A DNA stretch of 64,000 nt from Sebastes aleutianus (GCA_916700875.1 CAKAKS010000062.1:3187373-3251372), one strand, 5' to 3'. Positions 44,745-56,858 are shown, counted from the stretch's first letter. Numbers and translations are program-made. Notes: generated by a model not told the origin, from the letters alone.

Positions 44745-45725
44745 TGTGTCGTGCATATGCAGTGACAGGTAGATGAAGCTGTATGACATAGGTGGAAAAG
44801 AGGCAAAGATAGTGCTGAGTGGGCTAGGTAAGTAAGGAGAACGACAAGTAGAGTAGGTAAGTGAGGGAGATGACAATACATGGGAAAGGCTGAGTAGTTA
44901 CAGTAAGTGAAGTTTGTTTGGTGAGTGACATGTCGATCAAGCTGAGTGACAGCTGGACTAAACATAACACTAGCTCCATTCTACATTTCATGCTTAAAAT
45001 ATCTAGGACACAGACTGTGTCTAAAGACACATAAATATGATGATCTTTCTTTATTTGTTGACATTGGCCATTTTATGGATTCTTCACAAATGAAGAAAGA
45101 ACATCTGTTTTTACAACAAATAATCCATATGAATAATAAGTATAAGCAGAAATGAGTCTCTGACAATTCATTCATGCTGGTGCAGACACACAGACACTGT
45201 GCTTCATTAATGAAGCATTAATAACCGTAATGAAGGGCATGAAGTCATGCTTCTCTTAGTGTACCCATGCACACTTAATTCCACACAAATACTGGTGTTT
45301 CTGTAGCCTGAACCGAGAAAGGTTCCAGTCAGGCCAAATATATACACACACACTTGCAGTTAGAGAATTTCCTGGAGGATTACTAGTGTGGGAAATGAAG
45401 TCAGGCATTCAGGGTGATACCATTTAACTTAAAGTCAAACCCAGTTGTTTGTGCAGTGCCGTGGAAAGCACAAGGTCTGCAATGATCTTTAAATGAGCCA
45501 TTAATACTAACACACACTGAGGGTCAAGTACAGTTTGATCATTAAACTAAATACTGTATATTACTGCCTACACAGTGCAATGTTACAGTATATAATAGGT
45601 TCCCAGTGCCTGTTGAGCGACTGCCCAAAAGTGATCCAAGCAAATCTCCTTGGGTGGCCTCCAGGAACCCCTTGGGGGTGAAACATAGGCGCAGTTTGAA
45701 CTTTAAGGTTGGGGGTTCACAGAAA
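44745..45725. other. Spacer
   Basis: No gene seen; short frames match nothing I recognise. A few (ca)n bases at 45343-45354. Confidence 0.4.
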
Positions 45726-46447
45726 ATCGAAAGTAACATACTGTACACAACTTGTACAGTAATAAACTGTTGAGAATACAGTAATATAGTTCAGAAGTTT
45801 ACTTAATTTTGAAAGTTAAAATCTCTAGTTTTCATTTTGAGACTTATTTCAGAATAAACATGAGGTCTCGGGAACAGAGCAGTTGCTTCCGTCTGTTGTT
45901 AACTGTCTGATCTCTGTATCGTCGCCCTCTCTCTACGCACCTCCTCTTCCTCTTCCACAAAGCTGACTTTGGTCTTTGGGAAAAGAAGTTGAGTTTTCTT
46001 TGTCTGTCTCCCTCGAATACATATGCTAAATATCACTCAAAGTTGTAATAAATGTATGAAATTTAACAATATTCAACAAACAAACAGCCTGATCTTTTGA
46101 AAATAGCACAGTTGTTATGGAAACCAAGTACGCAATGACACTTATCTGCCCCAGTCTTTAGCTAAACTCAATGAAAAGATTTCAGATGGACTTTATATCT
46201 GTGAAATAATATTAGCTAACACTCTGCACTTCAGCAGATATGAGTCGGCTTAATTCCCCTCATTTTTATACATTCCATTCTTTCTTGTAGTTTGAAGGAA
46301 AGAAAAACTGCAGATTTGACTAAGGTTTGTGTGCACATTCATATTCCCCAGAGGGTGAACTTTTCTCTTTTTGGACTGTAGTTCGAAATTAGTTCTTTTC
46401 AGATTCAGTTTATTTTTCTGAAAGACAGTTGACATTCCTCACATTAA

Positions 46448-46807
46448 AGCTAGGGTTGGTAATGTTGAGAAACCAGCAAAATTACACAGAAAGTCACCAA
46501 CACTGACAGTCCGTCCCTTCAGGCCTCCCTCTAAAGACATTCCCCCAAAATTATCATGAAGAACGTAAACAACGAACATGGTTATAGTTAGTACTCACAG
46601 TGGTCAAGCTAGCAGCTTGTGGAAGGCTCCGAAGATGCGCAACGAGTGCACGGCAGGTAGGTAGACGGACAGGTAGCCCGTCCAATCATTATATATCTTT
46701 TATTTTATTTTTGTCAGAGCATTTGATTTATTGATTGCTGTCGGAATGTAATGAGAATTTCAACTAATATAACAAAAAAATATTTTTGAAGATTACCAAC
46801 TCTAGCT
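46448..46807. mobile_element. TTAA MITE, AGCTAGGGTTGGT family (left-arm copy)
   Basis: The ends AGCTAGGGTTGGTAAT and (inverted) AGCTAGAGTTGGTAAT lie between TTAA at 46444-46447 and 46808-46811. The right-arm counterpart at 51656-51874 is 141 bases shorter. Confidence 0.82.
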
Positions 46808-46811
46808 TTAA

Positions 46812-47217
46812 AGCTTCAGTAGTCAGTATATTTTTGGCATCATTGGGCAAAAATTCCATAATAACCTTTCAGCATATTGTAATTCAAGTGTTCTGAGAGA
46901 AAACTAGACTTCTGCTCCTCCTCATGGCTCTGTTTTCAGGTTTTTTCTTGGTCGGAGTTCGCTAGTGATTGACAGCCGGCTCTCATAGACGGCAGCTGGA
47001 CAGCAGACCTCAGATCAACTCTTACTGCTTGTTTTCCTCCGGTCTGTGAAATCTTGCAGATGCCGTCAAGAGCACTGGAGGACACCGGAGAACACCGGAA
47101 GACACAGAGGAACAAGATTTTTTTCAGGTTACCTGTTTCATGTACTACTGTCACGATATAGCGACCGACAAATAACTTTTTTTAATCATATTTGCTCCAA
47201 TCTCGCCTACTTCAACT
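46812..47217. mobile_element. TTAA MITE, AGCTTCAGTAG family (deleted copy)
   Basis: Flanked by TTAA on both sides. It lacks about 190 bases of the middle compared with 51053-51651, joining gttttcaggtttt to ttcttggtcggag. Confidence 0.85.
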
Positions 47218-47221
47218 TTAA

Positions 47222-50022
47222 GACGGCTTGCTCTAATCAACCAGTCACACATTTTTGTTTCATCATTTCCAGTCCCCTTCTCTCTCCCCACAATTCCTGT
47301 TCCGTTCCATCTAAAAAATGCAAGAAAAACATATTCTTGCTGTTAGCCTGTTCCCAGTGCTATTTAACGGCACATCATCACAGTATACCCACTACAATAA
47401 ACTAGAATACACCAGTGATATAAATACACAATATATTCAATAGATAGCCAAACATTGACAGTGCAGCATTTACAGTACCTTCATGATTGATGAATAGTGT
47501 TTTACAAACCTGCAATTAAGTGTTAAACTGACAAACTTTAAAATGCAAGCGTTACAAAGCTTCATTGAAAACATTTCCATTCAAGGACAGTCAGATGAGA
47601 CATAATTACAATTACAAAATTGATGGTGTAAACAAACTTTTGATTAATTACCAATCTGTATTCTGTTCAATTTTAGCATGCAAGAATAAATAAAGGAGTT
47701 TTACATCTTTTAATTCCCAAATACTTAGATATCATTGATACAAATAAAGCTAATTCAGCCAGATTCTACCTTCTAGCATTTCATCAGTTACCACCAGTGA
47801 AAAAAAGGACAAACCTGAGGAATGCTTTTTAAATTGTTGGAGTATTTAAAAACTGAAATTCATCCAGTAGCACACAGGGTAAAGTCTGTAGTTCATGATT
47901 GGTTCTAGATATCTTGGTACCAGCGGACAGATTGGACAGACATGTGAAATGGTTTAAATATGCACAGTCCATACGTGCTGTACACTACGTGTGCAGTGTG
48001 TGAGGTTAGGAATTTATCATGATCTTTTACAAGGCCCCCTGAGCAGCTGTTTATGAACTGTATAGGTGCTCCAGGTAAGATTTTTATGTCAGAATCCAGC
48101 TGTCTAATCAGCATAAATAACACAATGGGTCCACTCACCAATAGCAGCTGAACATTCACTTTATTTTCCAAATGGTCAGTGATAAAATATCTATATGTAG
48201 TAGGCTATTACCCAGTTGTCTCTGCTAACTTTGTCAGCTACTGAAGTCTTTACGGCATGATATAGAAAAGGATTGTGTTGTGTGTACTATGCAGTGCACT
48301 ATTAAAATGTTTCTATACAGACAATCCTCAGTTCCCACACCAGATGGGATATATATAATCCCACATTGTCTTCCACAAACGGGAAAAACCCGACAGTAAA
48401 CAAGAGATGAGCCTTCAGGATCGTTGATAAACCTACAGTAGGCTACCCCGTGGGGTCTAATCATGAACCTTACGCCCGTGACAGGCACATTAAGCAGCAC
48501 GTGGCGGCTGCGGAACCTGTTGTTTTTTTATTTCCGCATCCATGTTAACAGGTTAAAGCAGCCACGCTGCCCGCGTGAGCAGCGCGACTCAGCTGCATGT
48601 CAGCTGCGTCTCTTCTAGATATTCAAGGTCTTGCCTATTTTCACCATGAGTTGTGCGCAGATCACAGCAACAAGACAGTGAAAGTGATTTTTTGACTGTA
48701 TATTGACATTGTGTCAGCAACATTACTACACTTTCAATGTGTGTATTTGTAGAATATGTTAATACGGACGTGAAAAAAAAGTAAAGATTTATTGTAAAAT
48801 CAACACTTCCTGCTTTCATTTCAAAATAAAAGCCCTCGAGCGTTTTTTCTGTGGACAGAATTCCTTCATTTTTATCACGAGGCTTTTATTCTGAAATATG
48901 TGCAGAACAGTGTTGTAGAACATGCAGTGACTTGGAGAGCTCCATAAATGAATAAAGTACTGGCTTTTAATTGTGGATTATTACTATTATTTACAATGAG
49001 CACACGCTTCTTAACCTTTTTCTGTCTAAAATAAATATAAATTACATATATAATGAACTGAAAAGGCCATTATGAAAGGCAAACTCAATGTAGGAAGAAA
49101 GGGCTGGCAGCAGCAGTCCAGCAGCAGCAGCAGTCCAGCAGCAGCCACAACGCTGCAAGTGTGGACGTCACACACGTGAAACACGCAGCCATTCAGCGAG
49201 GCTGCCGCCACGCACTGCTGACGTTCCCCTTATAGACAGAGCGTTATACTTCCAAAGGAACCCTTACAAGACACCAGTGAGCATAGTTTCAATTGTATTA
49301 TTTTCTTTTTTTTGCTTTATTATGTATGACTTGTATTTCCAAAAAAACATGGTATAGCTATTTGGTTAAATGGAAATTGTTAAAACCTATTAAAAATATA
49401 GTGATTCTTTGCCCCAAAGCACAGGTTACAGAGCAGTGTATAGTGGTGTCCCCATGTTCTAACTCTGCAATGAAGCTGGCGGGTGAAGTGTTATCGTGTT
49501 CAATAGACATGATGGCAAGAACTGTAAAAATAATACCCAGGTTGTAAAACAAATAAAGGACGTTTTCCTTAAAGCTAATGCTACGCTTCATGTATCATAT
49601 TCCACCATTTCTATGAGCCTTTCTATCTAAAGTGCTCTGGTATGTGGTGGTTCTTTGGCCCTGACAATTCACTGCAGACATCAAGCACTGTGCAAGAAGA
49701 TTCCTTCAGGCGAGTCAGAGCACGAGCAAACAAACACACACACACACAAACACACGGTTGTAGTCACACTCACACATGTATATACACACACAGATGCACC
49801 GTCTGGAACTATCGGGCATATCACAGGAAACAGGGCAATTAAGCAGCCTCAGAGAGAGAGAGGAGCCAAACCCATGTGACTAAATTCCCACAGCCACCAC
49901 AACATTCACACACACTCACACTCCTGTTAGGACTAGGGGTCGGGGGGGCTCTCATTAGCCCTGTGGCTCTAAACCAGGGAGGATTAATGCCACAGTGGCT
50001 TTTCATGGTCTGCACAGAGGCT

Positions 50023-50104
<82 letters not shown>

Positions 50105-50352
50105 ACTTTCAGTTGGGGTTTAGTGGGCTACCTGAATGCAAACACACTGTGACTCCGCCCAAATGTGCTGGAAAGCTGCTTTGAGAGTCTAGTTTTTACA
50201 GTGTAGCAGGTTGAAATATAGCAACATGTCGCTAAAGACAAACATACCGTAGCTTTGTTCATTCATGTTACCAGGAAAAATAAAATTAGCTCTACCATGA
50301 CAATTATATTAACGTTAAAGAACGAGTTATTATAGGTAAAGTTTTTTCTTAA
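47222..50352. other. Spacer between inverted arms
   Basis: AT-rich sequence without a supported gene. It contains cag-rich runs (49105-49150), a (ca)n run at 49736-49758, and a (gt)n run near 50.0 kb. The largest frames are short and unrecognised. Confidence 0.45.
50023..50100. repeat. (GT)n microsatellite
   Basis: About 78 bases of uninterrupted gt dinucleotides; it should be highly variable in length. Confidence 0.97.
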
Positions 50353-51048
50353 AGGGACTGTTTGTAACTTTTTAAGCGTATAAATGTACCGGGTCGGGAC
50401 ACATGCGCGATCGCATATGCGCGCTCGCGTGTGGCCGGAGCCTCGTCTCCTCTGCCTGCTCGCCTTCACTCAGACAGCATGCGCGTTCTTGTGTACTCGC
50501 TCCACCTCTTGAAGTGAATGCGTGTACACTCCACACTGCAGAAAAGTTAGTTTAGCTCTGAGAATATCTAGTGAATGTACAGTGGACGTTTGTGCATAAA
50601 TAAATGCTGCAGCTCCTCCGGACCAACAGAGCTTTCTCGTGTCTTGTGAAGTGATGCGTCAATGATCAATGTTACGTCGTCGTCTCGTTACCGACCGGGT
50701 GCCGGTGTCTTCCTGCTCACTCCGGCTGCGAGCGGAGAGAGCAGGGAGACACCCTGCGGAGCCCCGCTGCCTCAGCCTGCGCTGAGGCAGGAAAAGCCAA
50801 CACTAGGATCAGATCTAAATCATGTTCATGGAGAGACCTTCATCTGGTCAGCTAACATTACTGCCAAGCAGGTGAAATATAGAGGGATATTGTGGTTTTA
50901 GCTGACGTGTGTCGCCTCACTGTTTTGAGCGATGCTCGTTCATGTCTATTTAGAGCGAGCAAGCGCGAGCTCGACGCTGACTTTCGTTGATTTCACGGCC
51001 ACAGGTGTCGCTGTTAAGAAGCATTTCTGAAAGTTACAAATAGTCCCT
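50353..51048. mobile_element. 696-bp TTAA MITE, AGGGACT family
   Basis: TIRs AGGGACTGTTTGTAACTTT and (inverted) AGGGACTATTTGTAACTTT match at 18 of 19 bases; TTAA flanks at 50349-50352 and 51049-51052. The interior is GC- and CpG-rich (gcgcgatcgcatatgcgcgc at 50404-50423). No transposase. Confidence 0.93.
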
Positions 51049-51052
51049 TTAA

Positions 51053-51651
51053 AGCTGAAGTAGGCGCGATTGGAGCAAATATGAATAAAAAAAGTTATTT
51101 TTATAAAACGGTCGCTATATCGTGACAGTAGTAAATAAAACAGGTAACCTGACAAAAATCATGTTCCTCTGTGTCCTCCGGTGCTCCTAACGGCATCTGC
51201 AAGATTCCACAGACCGAAGGAAAACAAGCAGTCGGAGCTGATCTGAGGTCTGCTGTCCATCTGCTGTCTATGAGAGCCGGCTGTCAATCACTCGCCAACT
51301 CCGACCAAACGGTCAAACTACGCCGCGCTGATCAAATATGAATCAATATTATGTTACGTTAATGCCTAATTCTCTCCTCAAATGTTTTCAGAATAATTTT
51401 GTGGTGCACAGTTTAGCTGTAAAATGAGAAAGTTTGTGAACCAGCAGCCATGTTGGAGTATCTTGAAGGAATACCATCTGTTATTGGTCAAAGTCTCCCG
51501 TCACGGGCTAGATTTTCTAAAGCCTGAAAACAGAGCCATGAGGAGGTGCAGAAGTCTAGTTTTCTTTCAGAACACTTGAATTACAATATGCTGAAAGGTT
51601 ATTATGGAATTTTTGCCCAATGATGCCAAAAATATACTGACTACTGAAGCT
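51053..51651. mobile_element. TTAA MITE, AGCTTCAGTAG family (complete)
   Basis: 599 bases between TTAA 51049-51052 and 51652-51655. The ends AGCTGAAGTAGGCGCG and (inverted) AGCTTCAGTAGTCAGT are imperfect TIRs. It serves as the intact reference for the copies at 34212, 46812 and 60527. Confidence 0.9.
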
Positions 51652-51655
51652 TTAA

Positions 51656-51874
51656 AGCTAGGGTTGGTCATTCTGGGGGAGTGTCTTTGGAGGGAGGCCT
51701 GAAGGGACGGACTGTCAGTGTTGGTGACTTTCTCTCTAGATTTAGGGACTGTTGGAGCTGCTAGCTACTTTCATTGGAGAAGAGCTGGCAACACTGGGAT
51801 GTTTTTTTAGGTTGGATAATTTTTTTTAAATCTAGTGTACTCTTGCTGTTTTGTCAACATTACCGACCCTAGCT
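51656..51874. mobile_element. TTAA MITE, AGCTAGGGTTGGT family (right-arm copy)
   Basis: 219 bases; ends AGCTAGGGTTGGTCAT and (inverted) AGCTAGGGTCGGTAAT; TTAA at 51652-51655 (shared with the previous MITE) and 51875-51878. Confidence 0.85.
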
Positions 51875-52603
51875 TTAATGTGAGGAATGTCACCTGTCTA
51901 TCAGAAAAATAAACTGAATCTGAAAAGAACTAATTTCGAACTACAGTCAAAAAAGAGAAAAGTTCACCCTCTGGGGAATATGAATGTGCACACAAACCTT
52001 AATCAAATTTGCACAGTTAGTATTTCCTTCAAACTACAAGAAAGGATGGAATGTATAAAAACACAATAAGCCGACTCATATCTGCTGAAGTGCAGAGTGT
52101 TAGCTAATATTATTTCACAGATATAAAGTCCATCTGAAATCTTTTCATTGAGTTTAGCTAAAGACTGGGGCAGATAAGTGTCATTGCGTACTTGGTTTCC
52201 ATAACAACTGGGCTATTTTCAAAGGATCAGGCTGTTTGTTTGTTGAATATTATTAAATTTGATACATTTATTACAACTTTGAGTGATATTTAGCATACAG
52301 TATGTATTGGAGGGAGACAAAGAAAACTCACCTTCTTTTCCCAAAGACCAAAGTCAGCTTTGTGAAAGAGGAAGAGGAGGTGAGTAGAGAGAGGACGACG
52401 ATACAGAGTTCAGAGAGTTAAGAACAGACGGAAGCTACTGCTCTGTTCACGAGACCTCATGTTTCTTCTGAAATAAGTCTCAAAATGAAAACTACAGAAT
52501 TTAACTTACAAAATTAAGTAAACTTCTGAACTATATTACTGTATTCTCAACAGTTTATTACTGTATAAGCTGTGTACAGTATGTTACTTTCGACTTTCAG
52601 TGC

Positions 52604-53257
52604 ATTCTGGGAAATATTACTGTAAATAATACAGTAATACTGTCTGTGAAAAAAACAATCACAAACTTTCACCTTGAAATGAAACACTGTCCTTGATTTG
52701 AGTACAATGTTTTTTTGTTTTATTGTTAATTTTTAACATCAGAGCTCAGCAAATCTCCATGTGACTTTCACTTCAGACCCAAGGAGGTTTAATTGATAAT
52801 TTAGTCTAGTTTGATGTTTATATCGGTGTACTATTGTTCTGTATTATTGTTATTAGGCTACTTTATTGTTCAAATTGTACAATACATTTCTGTTTTTTGT
52901 GCAGATGATTCGTCAGTCGTCCTTTTTCTTATTTTACATCAACAGCTGAATAACAGTATTTTGTTGTAATAATTACAGTTGTATATACAGTAGGTTGTAC
53001 AGTAGCATTGTAAAATAAATTATAGTAACATTTCCATAACAGTATAATACAGACTCTAGCTATATACATTATTGTTGAGTATGCCAAAAAAGATAACATT
53101 AGGCTATGATGTTGTACTTCAGCATAGTAAAACTGTATACTACTGTACTCTGTTTTACAGTATGCTAAAAACGACTGTAGTTAGGCTAGTTTTATGGTAA
53201 TTTTACAGCAACTACAGGAGAGGTCTGATTGTTGCCAAAGTTACTGTTTATTAAAAC
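52604..53257. other. Spacer
   Basis: AT-rich with many short tacagta/tactgta motifs; no gene or clear element end. Confidence 0.4.
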
Positions 53258-53453
53258 ATTTTTAAAAGATATTTTTGGGGCTTTTTCTTGCCTTTAATTG
53301 ATAGAGACAGTGATAGTCATGAAAGGGGAGAGAGAGGGGGTGACGTGCAGCAAAGGGCCGCAGGTCGGATTTAAACCCGAGCCAGTGTGGTAAGGACTGA
53401 GCTTTGGTACATGGGGGCGCCCGCTCTACCAGGTGAGCTATCAGGGCACCCCG
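53258..53453 (-). mobile_element. tRNA-derived SINE-like repeat
   Basis: On the minus strand a tRNA-like head begins at about 53453 with box A tagctcacctggtagag (53424-53440) and a degraded box B ggtttaaatcc (53369-53379, usual ggttcgaatcc). A body with tgctgcacgtcacccc and a gagaggggga-like stretch follows. This resembles a widespread fish repeat whose head is a tRNA-like promoter for RNA polymerase III. The decayed box B suggests an old copy. Confidence 0.7.
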
Positions 53454-53727
53454 ACAATAAACATTTTATAGTGTATACATTACGTTAATGGTAGACGATG
53501 CAACAATGCAACTCCCTAATGGCAGGCCTCCCTGCATGCACATTCAAACCTCTGCAGGTGATCCAGAACGCAGCAGCGCGACTGGTCTTCAACCAACCCA
53601 GAACAGCACACGTCATTCTGCTGTTCATATCCCTCCGCTGTTCATATCCCTCCGCTGGCTCCCAGTTGCCACTCGCATCAAATTTAAAACCCCGTTGCTC
53701 GCTTACAAAACAGCAACAAAAACGGCT

Positions 53728-54650
53728 CCCTCCTACCTGAACTCCCTCATCCAGGTCTACTCTCCCTCCCTCCTACCTGAACTCCCTCATCCAGGTCTTC
53801 ACTCCCTCCCTTCTTCCTGATCTCCCTCATCCAGGTCTATACTCCCTCCCTCCCTCCTACCTGAACTCCCTCATCCAGGTCTACACTCCCTCCCTTCTTC
53901 CTGATCTCCCTCATCCAGGTCTATACTCCCTCCCTCCTACCTGAACTCCCTCATCCAGGTCTTCACTCCCTCCCTCCTACCTGAACTCCCTCATCCAGGT
54001 CTACACTCCCTCCGTCCTACCTGAACTCCCTCATCCAGGTCTACTCTCCCTCCCGCCTACCTCAACTCCCTCATCCAGGTCTACACTCCCTCCATCCTAC
54101 CTGAACCCCCTCATCCAGGTCTACACTCCCTCCGTCCTACCTGAACTCCCTCATCCAGGTCTACACTCCCTCCCTCCTACCTGAACTCCCTCATCCAGGT
54201 CTACACTCCCTCCCTCCTACCTGAACTCCTTCATCCAGGTCTACAATCCCTCCCTCCTACCTTAACTCCCTCATCCAGGTCTACACTCCCTCCATCCTAC
54301 CTCAACTCCCTCATCCAGGTCTACACTCCTTCCCTCCTACCTGAACTCCCTCATCCAGGTCTACACTCCCTCTGTCCTACCTGAACTCCCTCATTCAGGT
54401 CTACACTCCCTCCCTCCTACCTGAACTCCCTCATCCAGGTCTACACTCCCTCCGTCCTACCTGAACTCCCTCATCCAGGTCTACACTCCCTCCGTCCTAC
54501 CTGAACTCCCTCATCCAGGTCTACACTCCCTCTGTCCTACCTGAACTCCCTCATTCAGGTCTACACTCCCTCCTTCCTACCTGAACTCCCTCATCCAGGT
54601 CTACACTCCCTCCCTCCTACCTGAACTCCCTCATACAGGTCTACACTTCC
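53728..54650 (+). repeat. 40-bp minisatellite inside LINE coding sequence
   Basis: About 23 copies of a 40-base unit (core tacctgaactccctcatcca, then ggtctacactccctcc). The block tcatccaggt recurs every 40 bases over most of the array; one unit near 53850 is 44 bases. The first unit is the LINE's own PSYLNSLIQVY codons. Since 40 is not a multiple of 3, each copy shifts the frame. Confidence 0.97.
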
Positions 54651-55177
54651 TCCCACCCACTATGCTCTGCCAATGAAGGGTACCTGGTACTCCCATCACA
54701 ACAGGGCCCTAAGTCTCTAGCTAGACTCTTCTCCTCTGTAGTCCCCCGGTGGTGGAATGAGTTACAGAACTCCATTCGATCCGAAGAGTCCCTTTCCACC
54801 TTTAAGAAAAAGCTACACTGCAAATTCTCCAGAGTTAAATATGCCTTGTCAAAGTATATGAACTCTTTCAGAGTTATTACAACAACAGCAAGAGTCATTA
54901 CAACAACAGCCGGAGTAACATACCCTCCAGTGTAGGTGAAAATATTCAGAGTTAAAAATGTTCGGTGTAAAATATACATTGTCAAAGTCCATGGACTCTT
55001 TAAGAGTTATTACAACAACAGCTAGAGTAAGATACACCCCAGTGTTGGTGAAAGTGTTCAGAGTTACAAGACTGGTGTATTCTGGAGAGTACTCTGTACT
55101 CTGGAGAGTACTCTGTACTCTGTACTCTGGAGAGCTCCTCCCTCCTCCTCCTCCTCCTTCCTCCTGCTCATTTCAAA

Positions 55178-55225
55178 ATGGACCAAGATGTTCTCAGCGC
55201 CATTTTGCACTCGTTGAAAGACTGA
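55178..55225 (+). CDS. Possible first exon in the CAC transposon
   Basis: An ATG at 55178 gives MDQDVLSAILHSLKD and a stop, immediately followed by a good donor (gag|gtaagt). It looks like a first coding exon whose last codon became TGA. It could instead be a short upstream ORF in a 5' UTR. No match recognised. Confidence 0.35.
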   Translation: MDQDVLSAILHSLKD

Positions 55226-55742
55226 GGTAAGTTTCTCTTCATCACTTATTAAACCAAATTTGAGTATTTCAGCAGAAGCAGCATTTAAGGATAACTTTAT
55301 ATTGATGTTCAACATACACTCCAGCTGGTTTTGTGTCTTAAAATACTGAATAACAGAGCTAACGTGACCATGTGGAAGGCTAGCTAAAATGTGTCAGCAA
55401 CATTAAGCCAATTAACGCTAACTAGCTAATGTCAAACTGTACTTGTAATGTTGGCTAGAGGTGTCAATGTGGAGCAGTGACAGTTGTGTTCTTATTAATG
55501 TCCATAGATTACAGTCAAACACAAAGACTGCATGTGTAGGGAGTTGGCTGAACTAGCTCACTAGCTAACAAGCTATCCGGGGCTAACAGCTAACACGTGC
55601 GCGGGGAAACACAAAGTTGTGATTGCTGATTGATTTCATCATAATATAAGAGAAAACAAGCAAAGAATGTCATTTAAAAAGAACTTTACTTATTGCTACT
55701 TAGGAGCATGATATTAATATTAATGCAGTATGTTGTGATCAG

Positions 55743-55924
55743 AATTGAGAGACTGTTTATCAAGAATTGAAATGGCTGTTTTTACACATTTTGGTGTTCC
55801 TGATTTGTCTTTGATCACCACTAAAACATCTTCTATGCTGGAAAAACCCTGCTATATCACCATGTCTCACAGCAGAACTGTAGAAGAGGTAGAATGGCAG
55901 ATTGCTGTGAGGCTGATGGCAACG
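55743..55924 (+). CDS. Possible second exon in the CAC transposon
   Basis: An open stretch after an acceptor-like gtgatcag encodes MAVFTHFGVPDLSLITT, MLEKPCYITMSHSRTVEEV and EWQIAVRLMATHC, ending near a possible donor (gtg|gtagtt). It is not recognised as a known domain. Phases do not connect cleanly to the later exons, so the copy may be decayed or the borders wrong. Confidence 0.35.
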
Positions 55925-56045
55925 CATTGTGGTAGTTCTTAATTGTCAAAAAGTCTTCTGTAATTCCCTGATATAAGCTAACTGACTTTATTTCCCCTGT
56001 ATTCCTTTTAATGTTACATGAAATTGTTCTACTTGTTTTTTTAGA

Positions 56046-56077
56046 TGTCCCCGTTATGAGCTGTGGTCCAGTGATGG
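56046..56077 (+). CDS. Possible small exon in the CAC transposon
   Basis: 32 nt between tttttttag and gtaagt. If entered in phase 2 it reads CPRYELWSSD and leaves in phase 1, which joins the exon at 56344 in frame (D-TIMLIKTK). Both splice signals are good. Confidence 0.5.
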
Positions 56078-56343
56078 TAAGTATCATTTTAGATAAGTTA
56101 ATATTAACATTAGTCTATGTTTACACACATGTCAAAATGGTTTCTGCTTGCACGTCTCAGAGACTCCACACAGTCCAGACAGTTACTTTGAATTTGAAAT
56201 TAGACAAATTCTGATTGTGATTTTTAAAGCCCAAATCGACCAATACGATTTCCCCATCTACTATATGCCAACAGGAGCTGATGCTACTGTCAGAGTAACT
56301 TTGTGTTGTAGATCATAACACAAATTCAGTTTTGCTTTTACAG

Positions 56344-56433
56344 ATACCATCATGTTGATTAAAACCAAAATCAATAACGAACAGAAATATGTCAAGATCA
56401 GTGAACCGAGCTTGGAGGAATTCTTGAATGCTG
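56344..56433 (+). CDS. Ubiquitin-fold protein, exon with first half of the domain
   Basis: Acceptor ttttacag, donor gtaagc, leaving in phase 1. It encodes (DTI)MLIKTKINNEQKYVKISEP and SLEEFLNA; the ATG at 56352 is a possible start. With the next exon it forms a roughly 75-residue domain whose pattern (basic beta strands, helix, then VYDEMGTEVD and a hydrophobic VFTITF) is like CIDE-N or PB1 ubiquitin-like folds, which serve in protein-protein binding. It lies in a transposon in the LINE, so it is element cargo rather than a resident gene. The family is not identified. Confidence 0.7.
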
Positions 56434-56717
56434 GTAAGCCATCAGTCACACCCTTGAGGGTTCACGTCATTGTTCTGTTGGTTGAAAATAATTTCCATAT
56501 CTCACTTTCTGGCAAGCTACCTTTTGGGCATTTCCAGAGGTCACAGCAATCAAGGGCTGACTTGTATTGGTCGGCTTAGTTGAGTTTGTTTCTCACCTAA
56601 CTGGTATTTAGGGACAACTTTTTTTTAAGATGATTAATGAAAGTTGCCAGACAGCATGACCAGATTGGTGGCATGGGATCATATGGTATGACTCCCTGTT
56701 TGTGTTTTTTCCCTAAG

Positions 56718-56858
56718 CTTTCCTGAAGTTCTCCATCCCACCCGTCACCAAAGGCATCAGAGTATATGATGAGATGGGAACTGAGGTGGATACAGACGTC
56801 TTTGAAGAAGTAGCACAGCAGCCCAACGCTGGTGTATTTACTATCACATTTGACAACA
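56718..56858 (+). CDS. Ubiquitin-fold protein, exon with second half of the domain
   Basis: 141 nt, acceptor ccctaag, donor gtaaac, phase 1 to phase 1. It encodes FLKFSIPPVTKGIRVYDEMG and TEVDTDVFEEVAQQPNAGVF, TITFDN. The acidic DEMGTEVDTDVFEE run is like the acidic loop of CIDE-N/PB1-type domains (usually .EDGT.VD...F), which pairs with a basic surface on a partner. No stops, and codons look constrained. What it binds is unknown. Confidence 0.75.

Larger units (their letters stand above)
45726..47221 (+). repeat. Left arm of a 1.5-kb inverted duplication
   Basis: Reading inverted, this arm matches 51049-52603 through the same order of parts: a unique segment (45726-46443, with gaaaagttcaccctctgggg in the partner), a small TTAA MITE (46448-46807), and the AGCTTCAGTAG MITE (46812-47217). 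The inner border is the TTAA at 47218-47221. Confidence 0.85.
51049..52603 (-). repeat. Right arm of the inverted duplication
   Basis: Inverse counterpart of 45726-47221. Its inner border is a TTAA (51049-51052), and its outer border lies where matching is lost after gttactttcgactttc. It retains the full-length MITE that is deleted in the left arm. Confidence 0.85.

Noticed and set aside
49876..50184. 102-codon frame with a Cys-Val run
   Set aside because: The run is the (gt)n microsatellite and the rest shows no domain.
53369..53440. Functional tRNA gene on the minus strand
   Set aside because: Box B is degraded, and the box A to box B region does not fold as a cloverleaf by eye; it fits a SINE head.
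53728..54650. CRISPR-like array
   Set aside because: There are no unique spacers; it is a head-to-tail 40-bp minisatellite in an animal genome.
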